Positions 16,401 to 24,561 of a stretch of 32,644 nucleotides of DNA are shown here, piece after piece. The stretch comes from Clostridiales bacterium (GTDB taxonomy: Bacteria > Bacillota_A > Clostridia > Saccharofermentanales > Saccharofermentanaceae): NCBI GenBank assembly GCA_024695545.1, contig JAILHZ010000141.1, positions 1-32,644 on the forward strand, written 5' to 3'. Positions within the stretch are counted from its first letter, which is position 1, and each line of letters starts with the position of its first letter. The notes beneath the pieces were generated by a model. The model ran no database searches. It was given only the letters and a program-made list of their open reading frames with translations, and was not told where the DNA came from. A program made the position numbers and the translations under genes.

Positions 16401-17987
16401 TTATGCCCGATAATCGAGAATACTCTTGGCATTAAAGAAGAAAAATACTGACACGACGAAGTTGAATGCTGCCAGGATAAGAAAATCCAGAAGGAACATC
16501 GACTCGGATACGGCATAGAGCCGTCTTCCGATCGTAGCGCCCATGGAAAGTTCGAAGATGAATACCGCCGAAAGGATCGCGAATGAGAGGATCATGTGTG
16601 AATGGCGGTTATTGCTGACCCCCAGTGTGCGAAGTGACGTAAGGTAGGATGCATAGAACAGCAGTGCCGCGGACGCGTAGAACAGCGAACCGCAGGGAAC
16701 GAATGCCGGATGAAGTCTGGCAAAGAGCGAGACGATGGTCAGGCAGATCATTCCCTCGACAAAGGCTTTCAGGACCGGTGCCGTGGATGCGTAGAAAAGT
16801 TTCTTAAAAGATCTTCCGGGCATCAGGTAGATGAACGGCTTATCCAGTTCCTCGACGAATTTACCCTTCGGGATCGTGAAGATCATCGCATAGCACAGGA
16901 CAGCCAGTGCCAGGATCTGCATGATAAACGGATACATGCCCTTTCTCATCAGTGACTGGAGGACTGCCCCGAGAACGACCGCGATGGCGATCATACCCAG
17001 CGTTGTCCTGTCGAAAAGCACTGTCAGGCTTCTTTTCTGCTCTGTCATCTGACGCTGCAGAAGAACGACCTCGCCTTTTCTTGAACCGAGAAGGCGGGAC
17101 TTTCTGGTACGCCTGCTCCGGCGCTCATCTGCCGGCGCATCCGAACGGTTCATCCTTCCGAATCCGCGTCCGATCGTTGTCAGAACATTCTCGTAGTACT
17201 CCGAATGATTGCGGACGATCAGAAGAATACTGACCAGAAGGATCATACCCATGAGACCGGCATATGAGAGCGCCAGGTAAATCTGACCTTCCATCGCCGT
17301 GACAACGAAACCGCTCGCCCATCCGCCGATTGGAAGGAGATACTGATACGGTTCATTGAAGTATTCGATCGTATCGGAGAAAGGAGCGCCGCTTTTCCAG
17401 AGAGCAATAACGAGGCCCAGAATGATGGTGGCGCCGAAGATGTAAAGTGAGATGCGGATCACATATCGGACAACGCGGGATGCCGAGGCAATAGAATATA
17501 CCGCCATGGACACCACGGACAGGGTGATCGAGAACATCAGCCAGCCGCCCATCAGGATCAGAAGATCCTTGGCGCCGAGGCCGAAGTAAAACCGCAGGTT
17601 CGTCAGCTGCAGAAGCAGGAGAAGTGTCGCAAAGACACTGGCCAGGCATCCCTTGACCAGCCCGTAGAAAAGCACCTTTTCGGCACGTATCGGGGATACG
17701 AACAGGTGATCGATATCAGCCGGGTTGAAAAACGAATTTCCGTGGTTCAGTCCGATGCCGAGTCCGACAAATGCGATGATGATAAATACTGCGGTGACAC
17801 CGCCCTTATATGTAGCGAGTGCATTGTCCAGCACTCCGCTTTCTCCGCTGTGACTGATCTCCTGATAGATATAGAGTGCGAAATAAGCCAAGACGATCAG
17901 TACCCCGATCCAGAACTGCGGGCGCTTGATCTTCTCGCGGAGAGTATTTCTCCACTGCTTGAATATCAGATACATACAAGCATTCAT
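16401..17987 (-). CDS. ABC-2 type membrane subunit (putative ABC exporter family)
   Basis: A 528-residue polytopic membrane protein with about ten to twelve helices, a basic first loop (REKIKRPQFW) and a charged central cytoplasmic region (RRSRRTRKSRLLGSRKGE, about residues 285-320). The segment NPADIDHLFVSPIRAEKVLFY near residues 87-107 resembles the putative ABC exporter family found beside ABC-2 ATPases. It begins 4 nt after the ATPase stop. It should form the membrane part of an exporter, or of a membrane-remodelling pump, with that ATPase. The substrate is unknown. Confidence 0.75.
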   Translation of the reverse strand: MNACMYLIFKQWRNTLREKIKRPQFWIGVLIVLAYFALYIYQEISHSGESGVLDNALATYKGGVTAVFIIIAFVGLGIGLNHGNSFFNPADIDHLFVSPIRAEKVLFYGLVKGCLASVFATLLLLLQLTNLRFYFGLGAKDLLILMGGWLMFSITLSVVSMAVYSIASASRVVRYVIRISLYIFGATIILGLVIALWKSGAPFSDTIEYFNEPYQYLLPIGGWASGFVVTAMEGQIYLALSYAGLMGMILLVSILLIVRNHSEYYENVLTTIGRGFGRMNRSDAPADERRSRRTRKSRLLGSRKGEVVLLQRQMTEQKRSLTVLFDRTTLGMIAIAVVLGAVLQSLMRKGMYPFIMQILALAVLCYAMIFTIPKGKFVEELDKPFIYLMPGRSFKKLFYASTAPVLKAFVEGMICLTIVSLFARLHPAFVPCGSLFYASAALLFYASYLTSLRTLGVSNNRHSHMILSFAILSAVFIFELSMGATIGRRLYAVSESMFLLDFLILAAFNFVVSVFFFFNAKSILDYRA

Positions 17988-17991
17988 GGCT

Positions 17992-18840
17992 TCACTTCTT
18001 CTTTTTCTTACTGCTCTTCTTTTTCTTTCCGGTATTCGGATGGCTTACCTGCTTTCCATGGGAAGCAGTATTCTTGTGCCGAGCGGGTGCCGGAGCTGTC
18101 GGACGCATCGTCTCTTCGTAGACCCATGGAGAGTCATACGACTCTGTCTCGGCAAAGAAGATCCTCTCTAAGGATTCCGCCCACATACCGATCATCTCCT
18201 CTTTTCTGTGGCAGGAGATGACCTTGCCCTTACGCATGATGTATGCCTTGTTCCAGATGCCCTCTACTGTGGAGATCATGTGGGTCGAGATCAGTACGGC
18301 CACACCGTCTTCCGCCAGTTCCTGCACCAGCTGGCGCAGTTCCTTGATCGCATGCGGATCCAGGCCCAGCATCGGCTCATCCAGAAGAAGGAGCTTCGGA
18401 CGCGGAAGGAGCGCGCAGATAATGGATACCTTCTGCTGCATACCCTTGGACAGATCCTTGCAGAGAGTATCAACAACTTCAGTTAAACGGAAACGGTCCA
18501 CCAGTTCGACGGCATATTTTCTCGACTTCTCACGGTCGAGCTTATAGGCACGGATCACGAACTCGAACTGTTCTCTTACAGTGAGCATCTCGTAAAGGCA
18601 AGGGAACTCGGGAACATATCCCATGATGGCCTTCGCTTTCGCGGATGTCGCGGGGAATCCGCCGATCTTGACCGAGCCATCGAAACGCAGAAGACCTAGG
18701 ATACACTTGATGGCAGTTGATTTACCGGCACCGTTGGGGCCGAGGAGAATACCGATCTCCCCTGCATCCAGCGAAAGATTCACGTTCTCATTTGCGATCT
18801 TCTTGCCGAATTTCTTCGTCAGTCCCTTGACTCGAAGCAT
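17992..18840 (-). CDS. ABC transporter ATP-binding protein with poly-lysine tail
   Basis: A 282-residue nucleotide-binding subunit of the ABC-2 exporter class. Motifs are Walker A GPNGAGKST, signature LSKGMQQKVS, Walker B LLLLDEPMLGLDP and switch STHM. The last ~40 residues leave the domain and end in a Pro/Ala/His linker and GKKKKSSKKKKK, an unusual polybasic tail that may touch the membrane or nucleic acid, or slow ribosomes just before the downstream start. The ATG at 18840 follows AGGAGG by 5 nt; a longer frame to 18876 is rejected. Upstream lies the divergent wzm-like gene. Confidence 0.92.
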   Translation of the reverse strand: MLRVKGLTKKFGKKIANENVNLSLDAGEIGILLGPNGAGKSTAIKCILGLLRFDGSVKIGGFPATSAKAKAIMGYVPEFPCLYEMLTVREQFEFVIRAYKLDREKSRKYAVELVDRFRLTEVVDTLCKDLSKGMQQKVSIICALLPRPKLLLLDEPMLGLDPHAIKELRQLVQELAEDGVAVLISTHMISTVEGIWNKAYIMRKGKVISCHRKEEMIGMWAESLERIFFAETESYDSPWVYEETMRPTAPAPARHKNTASHGKQVSHPNTGKKKKSSKKKKK

Positions 18841-18869
18841 GCTTTCCTCCTGATTACCCTGCGTATATT

Positions 18870-18886
18870 TAGACAAAAACAGTCTA
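18870..18886. promoter_or_regulatory. operator-like inverted repeat in the divergent promoter region
   Basis: TAGAC (18870-18874) and GTCTA (18882-18886) flank a 7-nt A-rich centre. The position between two divergent genes suits a regulator-binding site. No regulator gene is nearby, and a 5-bp arm could arise by chance. Confidence 0.25.
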
Positions 18887-18930
18887 TCATTTTTTGTTGC
18901 GATTTACTATTCCTTATGTGATGAGTAATA

Positions 18931-18936
18931 TATAAT
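18931..18936 (+). promoter_or_regulatory. -10 element candidate for the polysaccharide export genes
   Basis: A consensus TATAAT lies 22 nt before the wzm-like start. At 17 nt spacing the -35 position reads TATTCC, which is poor, so an activator or another sigma factor may be needed, or the true start site is elsewhere. Confidence 0.35.
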
Positions 18937-18958
18937 TATTGAAAAGCAGGAGGAAAGC

Positions 18959-19825
18959 ATGACGCGTGCCCGAGTTGAACAGAATACCGCCTATCATGTC
19001 AGGCTCCAGCCGGATGAGAAGAGAGTCCGCCTGAAACTTGACGAAGTATGGCACTACCGGGATCTCGTCCGTCTCCTGACCCGAAGGACTTTTACCGTAA
19101 CCTATCAGCAGACGGTCCTGGGGCCTTTATGGATCATCATCAACCCGATCCTTTCCAGCCTGATCTACATGTTCGTCTTTGGCCATATTGCCGATGTCGG
19201 CACCGCCGGCATTCCCCAGATCCTGTTCTATTTTGTCTCGTCCGCGGTCTGGGAGATATTCGCTTTCAGCCTGACGAAAAACTCGCAGACATTCGTCGCC
19301 AATGCGTATCTTTTCAGCAAAGTATACTTCCCCAGGATCTGTGTTCCGATCTCGAATATGATCGTCAGTATCCTGAAATTCCTGATCCAGCTTCTGATCA
19401 TCATCGCGCTTCTGATCACCTTCGTAGTGCGTGGGAATGTAGCACCGATGTGGGAACTCTACCCGCTTCTTCCGCTTCTTTTCCTGCAGATGGCCATCTT
19501 CGGCATGAGCGTCGGTGTACTGATCTCCAGCGTAACAACGAAGTACAGAGATCTTCTCGCCGTAGTAAATCTTCTCGTCAATCTCTGGATGTACGGCTCT
19601 GCCGTAGTTTACCCGATCCAGAGTGTCCCTGACGGGATACTGAAGATCCTGGTAAAGATCAATCCCGTCAGCGAGATGATGGAGCTGATCCGCATGATCC
19701 TTCTCGGCGAAGGAGAATTCGATCTCCTGTACTACCTTGTCGGACTTGCCGTCACGGTCCTGCTGTTCTTCTTCAGCATCGTGATCTTTAACCGGGTAGA
19801 AAGGACGTTTGCGGATACAGTATGA
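18959..19825 (+). CDS. polysaccharide ABC exporter permease (Wzm/TagG family)
   Basis: The 288-residue membrane subunit of an ABC-2 polysaccharide exporter. After a ~35-residue cytoplasmic N terminus comes the family hallmark RDLVRLLTRRTFTVTYQQTVLGPLW, then six helices. The segment MYGSAVVYPIQSVP and the C-terminal NPVSEMMELIR are typical of Wzm/TagG. AGGAGG lies 5 nt before the ATG. It overlaps the ATPase gene by four bases. Likely cargo is an undecaprenyl-linked wall polymer or exopolysaccharide; no glycosyltransferases are in the window to say which. Confidence 0.92.
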   Translation: MTRARVEQNTAYHVRLQPDEKRVRLKLDEVWHYRDLVRLLTRRTFTVTYQQTVLGPLWIIINPILSSLIYMFVFGHIADVGTAGIPQILFYFVSSAVWEIFAFSLTKNSQTFVANAYLFSKVYFPRICVPISNMIVSILKFLIQLLIIIALLITFVVRGNVAPMWELYPLLPLLFLQMAIFGMSVGVLISSVTTKYRDLLAVVNLLVNLWMYGSAVVYPIQSVPDGILKILVKINPVSEMMELIRMILLGEGEFDLLYYLVGLAVTVLLFFFSIVIFNRVERTFADTV

Positions 19826-21144
19826 GTACGGATGCGCAGAATACGAATAACACTTCCGGAAAGGAAGTCATGATCCGTGTCGAAGGTCTTAAGAAAAAGT
19901 ACCGTCTCGGCAAGATCGGTGCGCGTACTCTTCAGGGCGCAATCAAGGACTGGCGCGCGTCCCGCAAGAAAAAAGATCCGTCAAAAGAATCTTCCGCACC
20001 GAAATACAACCGCGACTTCTATGCGCTGAACGGCGTAGATCTTACTGTCTATAAGGGCGAGACACTCGGCATCCTCGGCAAGAACGGTGCCGGCAAGAGT
20101 ACTCTTTTGAAGATCCTCTGCCGTATCACTGCCCCGACCGAGGGCACTGTCGATCTCTACGGTCATATCACTTCAATGCTTGAAGTCGGCACCGGTTTTC
20201 ACGGAGAGATGACCGGCCGCGAGAACATCTATCTCAACGGCACGATCCTGGGCATGACGAAATCGGAGATCGATGCGAAGATCGATGACATCATCGCCTT
20301 TTCGGGACTTGAAGAGTTCATCGATACTCCGGTCAAGCGTTACTCGAGCGGCATGTTCGTCAAGCTCGGATTCTCCGTCGCATACCATCTCGACAGTGAG
20401 ATCGTCATCATGGACGAGGTCCTCGCCGTCGGCGATGTCGAGTTCCAGAAGAAGTGCATCAACTGTCTTCTCGAGGCAGCAAACAACGATACCCGAACCG
20501 TACTCTACGTCAGCCATAACATGAATACGATCCGCCAGCTCTGCAAGCGCTGCATCGTACTTGATAAGGGCGAGGTCATCTTTAACGGTGACGTCGACCA
20601 GGCAATCGCTATCTATCTCGGCGCACAGGACGTCATGCCCGCCGAGATCACCTTCGGTCCGGAGCACCGTCCGAAGGATTACCAGCGTCTGCGCGCCAGA
20701 GACCTCTTCTCTCTGGACAGTCTCCGCCTTCTGAACCGTCCCGAGCCGGTCTTCCCGACCTCCGGTTCTGCCGAGATCGAGCTGTCCTGCACGGCGGCAA
20801 AGCCGATCAGGAATGTGGGCTTCCGCTTCCAGCTGTGGTATCAGGACGGCACGAAGATCGCCTCCTCACTCCCAGGCAATCTTGTCGACGTTCAAGAGGG
20901 CACCAACAGGATCAAGCTTACCCTTCCGCTGGCCCATCTCACATATGGCCGTTACAGCGCGGACATCATCGTCTACCAGCTGGATGCCGGCGGCATCGAG
21001 CGGAAGATGGACGCCGTCTCTCCGGGATTCTCCTTCCAGATCGAGTCCGCCCATGACAAGGACGACTATACCAAGTGGGACCACCAGAAAATGGGCGCAG
21101 TCCGTCTTTCCGACAACACTGTCGAGCTCCTTTTCGATAACTGA
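19822..21144 (+). CDS. polysaccharide ABC exporter ATPase with C-terminal carbohydrate-binding domain (Wzt/TagH family)
   Basis: A 440-residue ATPase starting in an ATGA overlap with the permease gene. The nucleotide-binding domain (about 10-245) has Walker A GILGKNGAGKST, a YSSGMFVKLGFSVA signature, Walker B IVIMDEVLAVGD and switch SHNM. The HITSMLEVGTGFHGEMTGREN segment is characteristic of Wzt/TagH. The C-terminal part (about 300-440) is beta-rich (GFRFQLWYQDGTKIAS, GRYSADIIVYQLD) and fits a Wzt-C domain that recognises the end of the glycan before export. The ATPase therefore probably selects one specific polymer. Confidence 0.92.
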   Translation: MSTDAQNTNNTSGKEVMIRVEGLKKKYRLGKIGARTLQGAIKDWRASRKKKDPSKESSAPKYNRDFYALNGVDLTVYKGETLGILGKNGAGKSTLLKILCRITAPTEGTVDLYGHITSMLEVGTGFHGEMTGRENIYLNGTILGMTKSEIDAKIDDIIAFSGLEEFIDTPVKRYSSGMFVKLGFSVAYHLDSEIVIMDEVLAVGDVEFQKKCINCLLEAANNDTRTVLYVSHNMNTIRQLCKRCIVLDKGEVIFNGDVDQAIAIYLGAQDVMPAEITFGPEHRPKDYQRLRARDLFSLDSLRLLNRPEPVFPTSGSAEIELSCTAAKPIRNVGFRFQLWYQDGTKIASSLPGNLVDVQEGTNRIKLTLPLAHLTYGRYSADIIVYQLDAGGIERKMDAVSPGFSFQIESAHDKDDYTKWDHQKMGAVRLSDNTVELLFDN

Positions 21145-21173
21145 CCTGTCGGAAAAACAACCATTCGCATTAT

Positions 21174-21200
21174 TCTTTTCCTACAATGTAATAGAAAAGA
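21174..21200 (+). terminator. weak hairpin after the Wzt-type gene
   Basis: TCTTTTC (21174-21180) pairs with GAAAAGA (21194-21200) across a 13-nt loop. The stem is AT-rich and the tract after it is mixed, so this is at best a weak terminator. Confidence 0.25.
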
Positions 21201-21201
21201 T

Positions 21202-21249
21202 TGATTTTCATTTCCCTATAGTAGTAAATTAAGGATATGATTTTCATTT
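21202..21249. repeat. 12-bp direct repeat in the nfnA upstream region
   Basis: TGATTTTCATTT occurs at 21202-21213 and 21238-21249, start to start 36 bp. It flanks a possible promoter (TTGATT, 18 nt, TAAATT). It could be paired regulator sites; AT-rich chance repetition is also possible. Confidence 0.35.
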
Positions 21250-21303
21250 GAGAAGCATGCGGGGGAGAATATGATGCAGCGGTCTTTTGAGAAAGAGGCA
21301 TAA

Positions 21304-21338
21304 TTTCCCGTACAAGTGCTTTTCGAAAGGACGGGAAA
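21304..21338 (+). promoter_or_regulatory. leader hairpin covering the nfnA ribosome binding site
   Basis: TTTCCCGT (21304-21311) pairs perfectly with ACGGGAAA (21331-21338), ending 2 nt before the nfnA ATG. The purine-rich ribosome binding region lies partly in the loop and partly in the 3' arm, so folding would hinder initiation. The loop also holds GTGCTTTT. Confidence 0.5.
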
Positions 21339-21340
21339 GT

Positions 21341-22207
21341 ATGTTTAAGATCGTAGCCAAAAGGCAGCTCAATGAAGCCGTCACCCTCATGGATATCGAC
21401 GCCCCGTACATCGCGAAGAAAGCGAAAGCCGGGCAGTTCATCATCTTCCGCATCGACGAATATGGTGAGCGCATTCCACTGACTATCGCCGATACCGATC
21501 CGGAGAAAGGCACGGTCACCATTATTTTCCAGGCCGTCGGAACTTCGACGATCGCCCTTTCCAAAATGAATGAAGGAGATTCCATCTCGGACTTTGTCGG
21601 ACCTCTTGGCAACGCGACCGAGATCGAAGGATATAAGAACGTCTGCGTCGTCGGCGGCGGTGTAGGCTGCGCGATCGCTTATCCCTCGGCAAAAGCACTG
21701 CATAACGCGGGCGCCCATGTCGACATGATCGCAGGTTTCAGAAACAAAGACATCGTCATCCTCGAGGATGAGATGAGAGCAGTAAGCGATAATCTCTATG
21801 TCACCACAGACGACGGCTCTTACGGCGAGAAGGGCTTCGTAACAAACAAGCTCCAGTCCCTGATCGATGCCGGCAATAAGTACGATCTGGTTATCGCGAT
21901 CGGACCGATCCCGATGATGAAGTTCCTGGCCGAGGTCACCCGCCCGTACGGCATCAAGACGCTCGTCAGCCTGAACCCCATCATGATCGATGGTACCGGA
22001 ATGTGCGGCGGCTGCCGTGTCACTGTCGGCGGCAAGATCCGTTTCGCCTGCGTTGACGGTCCGGACTTTGACGGACACGAGGTCGACTTCGACGAACTGA
22101 TGAGAAGAAATTCCTACTATAAAGCCCAGGAACGCGAGAGCGCGAGCCACGAGTGCCGCATGATCGCCGCCGGCGAAGCCTGCAAGGAGGAACAGAAGAA
22201 TGGCTAA
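21341..22207 (+). CDS. nfnA: NADH-dependent ferredoxin:NADP+ oxidoreductase, subunit A
   Basis: The small subunit of the flavin-based bifurcating transhydrogenase NfnAB, which couples NADH and reduced ferredoxin to NADP+ reduction, or the reverse. The 288-residue protein has the FAD-binding ERIPLTIAD (about 43-51), the nucleotide-binding VVGGGVGCAIAYP (about 103-115) and the [2Fe-2S] site with Asp217, Cys222, Cys225 and Cys237 in DGTGMCGGC and FACVDGP. The Asp ligand is a known Nfn feature. The start at 21341 is preferred to an upstream ATG (21287) by homology of the N terminus. A hairpin covers its ribosome binding site. It overlaps nfnB by 8 nt. A lone sulfide dehydrogenase-like role is possible, but the nfnB neighbour argues for Nfn. 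Confidence 0.9.
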   Translation: MFKIVAKRQLNEAVTLMDIDAPYIAKKAKAGQFIIFRIDEYGERIPLTIADTDPEKGTVTIIFQAVGTSTIALSKMNEGDSISDFVGPLGNATEIEGYKNVCVVGGGVGCAIAYPSAKALHNAGAHVDMIAGFRNKDIVILEDEMRAVSDNLYVTTDDGSYGEKGFVTNKLQSLIDAGNKYDLVIAIGPIPMMKFLAEVTRPYGIKTLVSLNPIMIDGTGMCGGCRVTVGGKIRFACVDGPDFDGHEVDFDELMRRNSYYKAQERESASHECRMIAAGEACKEEQKNG

Positions 22208-23591
22208 TCTTTCCCTTACCAAAGTCCCGATGCCGGAGCAGGATCCGAATATCCGCAACCGTAATTTCGATGAGGTCGCACTGGGCTACACCGAAGAAAT
22301 GGCAAAAGAAGAGGCTACAAGATGCCTCAACTGCAAGAACCGTCCCTGTGTCAGCGGCTGTCCCGTAAACGTCCGTATCCCGGACTTTATCGCACAGGTC
22401 GCCGAGGGCAGCTTTGAAGAAGCATATAAGATCATCACATCGACGAACTGCCTGCCGGCTGTATGCGGACGTGTCTGCACCCAGGAAACGCAGTGCGAGA
22501 GCAAGTGTGTCCGCGGCATGAAGGGCGAGAGCGTCGGCATCGGCCGTCTCGAGCGTTTCGTCGCAGACTACCACATGGCGCATGTCTCCGAGCCGGTACC
22601 GGCCATCGAGAAGAACGGTCACAAGGTTGCCGTCATCGGTTCCGGTCCGTCGGGTCTCACCTGCGCAGGCGACCTTGCCAGACTCGGATACGAAGTCACA
22701 ATCTTTGAAGCATTCCATAAGGCCGGCGGCGTTCTGGTCTATGGTATTCCGGAGTTCCGTCTCCCGAAGGCGATCGTTCAGAAGGAAGTCGATAACCTTC
22801 AGGCGCTCGGTGTAGAAGTAAGAACTAACTTCGTCATCGGTAAGACCCTGACGATCGATGAGATCTTTGAAGAAGGCTACGAAGCCGTCTTCATCGGATC
22901 CGGCGCAGGCCTTCCCTCCTTCATGGGCATCGAGGGCGAGTCTCTTATCGGTGTATACTCCGCCAATGAATATCTGACACGTGTCAATCTCATGAAGGCT
23001 TATCTCGACAGTTATGACACGCCGATCAGAAAGAGCCGGTCCGTCGCTGTTGTCGGCGGCGGTAACGTTGCCATGGATGCCGCGCGTACCGCGAAGCGTC
23101 TGGGCGCTGAGCACGTCTATATCGTCTACCGCCGTTCCGAAGAAGAAATGCCGGCCCGTGCGGAAGAAGTTCATCACGCAAAAGAAGAAGGCATCGAGTT
23201 TATGTGCCTGAATAATCCGACCCGCATCCTGGGTGGCGACAGCGGCGAAGTCCGCGCCATCGAGGTCATCTCCATGGAGCTCGGCGAGCCCGATGCCAGC
23301 GGAAGAAGAAGACCGGTCGCGATTGCAGGCTCCGAGCATGAGATCGAAGTTGATACTGTTATCATGTCCATCGGCACATCCCCGAACCCCCTGATCAGAA
23401 GCACGACCGAGGGTCTGGATGCCAACGCCAGAGGTTGTCTTGTGGCTGACGAGACGATGGCAACTTCCCGTCCGGGTGTTTTTGCCGGCGGAGATGCCGT
23501 CACCGGTGCCGCAACCGTTATCCTCGCCATGGGCGCAGGAAAGACTGCCGCAGTTTCCATCGATAAATACATCAAGGAGAAGAACGCTTGA
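22200..23591 (+). CDS. nfnB: NADH-dependent ferredoxin:NADP+ oxidoreductase, subunit B (GltA-type)
   Basis: The large subunit of NfnAB: a 463-residue protein related to the small subunit of glutamate synthase. The N-terminal part carries two [4Fe-4S] cysteine sets, CLNCKNRPCVSGCP (about 42-55) and CGRVCTQETQCESKC (about 90-104). The FAD-binding GSGPSGLTCAGDLA and a second dinucleotide site VVGGGNVAMDAARTAKRLG follow, and the C terminus has the FAD closing motif GVFAGGDAVTGAATVI. AAGGAGG lies 9 nt before the ATG, inside nfnA. It could be named gltA (NADPH-dependent glutamate synthase), but no glutamate synthase large subunit is present. The site of bifurcation is the FAD in this subunit. Confidence 0.92.
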   Translation: MANLSLTKVPMPEQDPNIRNRNFDEVALGYTEEMAKEEATRCLNCKNRPCVSGCPVNVRIPDFIAQVAEGSFEEAYKIITSTNCLPAVCGRVCTQETQCESKCVRGMKGESVGIGRLERFVADYHMAHVSEPVPAIEKNGHKVAVIGSGPSGLTCAGDLARLGYEVTIFEAFHKAGGVLVYGIPEFRLPKAIVQKEVDNLQALGVEVRTNFVIGKTLTIDEIFEEGYEAVFIGSGAGLPSFMGIEGESLIGVYSANEYLTRVNLMKAYLDSYDTPIRKSRSVAVVGGGNVAMDAARTAKRLGAEHVYIVYRRSEEEMPARAEEVHHAKEEGIEFMCLNNPTRILGGDSGEVRAIEVISMELGEPDASGRRRPVAIAGSEHEIEVDTVIMSIGTSPNPLIRSTTEGLDANARGCLVADETMATSRPGVFAGGDAVTGAATVILAMGAGKTAAVSIDKYIKEKNA

Positions 23592-24553
23592 AAATCGTAA
23601 TTCTTGATGGATACACCACCAACCCCGGAGACATTTCCTGGGCTCCTTTTGAAGCGCTCGGCGAACTGGTGACCTATGAGTACACCGCACCCGATGAGAT
23701 CTTCGGAAGATTAGAGGGCGTATCCGTCTGCCTCACAAACAAGACCTGTTTCCCGAAGGAAGTTCTGGAGAAGCTCCCGGACCTCCGCTATATCGGATGC
23801 CTGTCGACCGGCTTTAATGTTGTCGACGTCGGGTACTGTCATGAGCACGGGATCACCGTGACGAACATTCCCGAGTATGCCACCTTTGCCACCGCACAGA
23901 TGACCATCGCACTCCTTTTGGAGATCGCGGAAAAAGTCGGTCATCACAGTGAACTGGTACACGAGGGTGTATGGTCGAAGAACCGCGACTTCTGCTTCTG
24001 GGACGGAACCCTCACTGAACTGTGGGGCAAGACCCTGGGGCTTTTCGGATTCGGAAAGATCGCTTCCCGCGTCAGCCGCATCGCCACGGAACTCGGCATG
24101 AAGGTCCTGGCCTGCCGCAGATCCGAAGTCACGGAAGAAATGAGAAAAGCGGACCCTCAGGTCACATTCGTCGATGCGGAAACGCTCTGGAAAGAGTCGG
24201 ACATCCTCTCCTTCCACTGCCCGCTTACCGCAGACACCACCGGGCTCGTTAACCGGGATACGATCACGAAGATGAAGGACGGTGTTATCCTCATCAACAC
24301 TTCCCGCGGTCCGGTCCTCGATGAAGCTGCCGTGGCCGAAGCACTGAAGAGCGGAAAAGTCGCGGCGCTTGGTGCCGATGTCGTAAGTATCGAGCCGATC
24401 CGGGAAACCAATCCCCTTCTTAGCGCACCGAATACGTACCTTACACCGCACATCGCCTGGGCGCCCCGTGAGACAAGGCTCCGTCTGATCGATGTCGCGT
24501 CCTCTAACCTTGCATCTTACCTCTCGGGAACTCCGGTCAACGTTGTCTCCTGA
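23588..24553 (+). CDS. D-2-hydroxyacid dehydrogenase (glycerate dehydrogenase-like)
   Basis: An NAD(P)-dependent reductase/dehydrogenase of 2-hydroxy acids, 321 residues. It begins KIVILDGYTTNPGD, typical of the glycerate/hydroxypyruvate branch, with LFGFGKIASR for nucleotide binding (the third Gly of GxGxxG is Ala), NTSRGPVLDE with the catalytic Arg, VVSIEPI with the Glu and TPHIAW with the catalytic His. The start is TTG in a TTGA overlap with the nfnB stop, supported by AAGGAG 8 nt upstream; no in-frame ATG lies near. Coupling to nfnAB suggests it uses the same NAD(P)H pool. The substrate cannot be read from sequence. Confidence 0.9.
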   Translation: MKIVILDGYTTNPGDISWAPFEALGELVTYEYTAPDEIFGRLEGVSVCLTNKTCFPKEVLEKLPDLRYIGCLSTGFNVVDVGYCHEHGITVTNIPEYATFATAQMTIALLLEIAEKVGHHSELVHEGVWSKNRDFCFWDGTLTELWGKTLGLFGFGKIASRVSRIATELGMKVLACRRSEVTEEMRKADPQVTFVDAETLWKESDILSFHCPLTADTTGLVNRDTITKMKDGVILINTSRGPVLDEAAVAEALKSGKVAALGADVVSIEPIRETNPLLSAPNTYLTPHIAWAPRETRLRLIDVASSNLASYLSGTPVNVVS

Positions 24554-24561
24554 TCTGCTGT

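Larger units (their letters stand above)
18838..18961. repeat. 15-bp inverted repeat of the two divergent translation starts
   Basis: CATGCTTTCCTCCTG (18838-18852) and CAGGAGGAAAGCATG (18947-18961) are perfect inverted copies, each holding the Shine-Dalgarno and ATG of one of two divergent genes. The arms stop matching immediately outside. Confidence 0.5.

Noticed and set aside
18870..18886. GntR/YtrA-type operator for the ABC genes
   Set aside because: The arms are only 5 bp and no regulator gene is adjacent, so I list it only as operator-like and name no regulator.
21202..21249. Attachment-site repeats of a mobile element
   Set aside because: The repeats are only 36 bp apart, and no integrase, transposase or phage gene is present.
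22200..23591. Glutamate synthase small subunit
   Set aside because: Without a large subunit and with nfnA overlapping upstream, the Nfn large subunit fits better.
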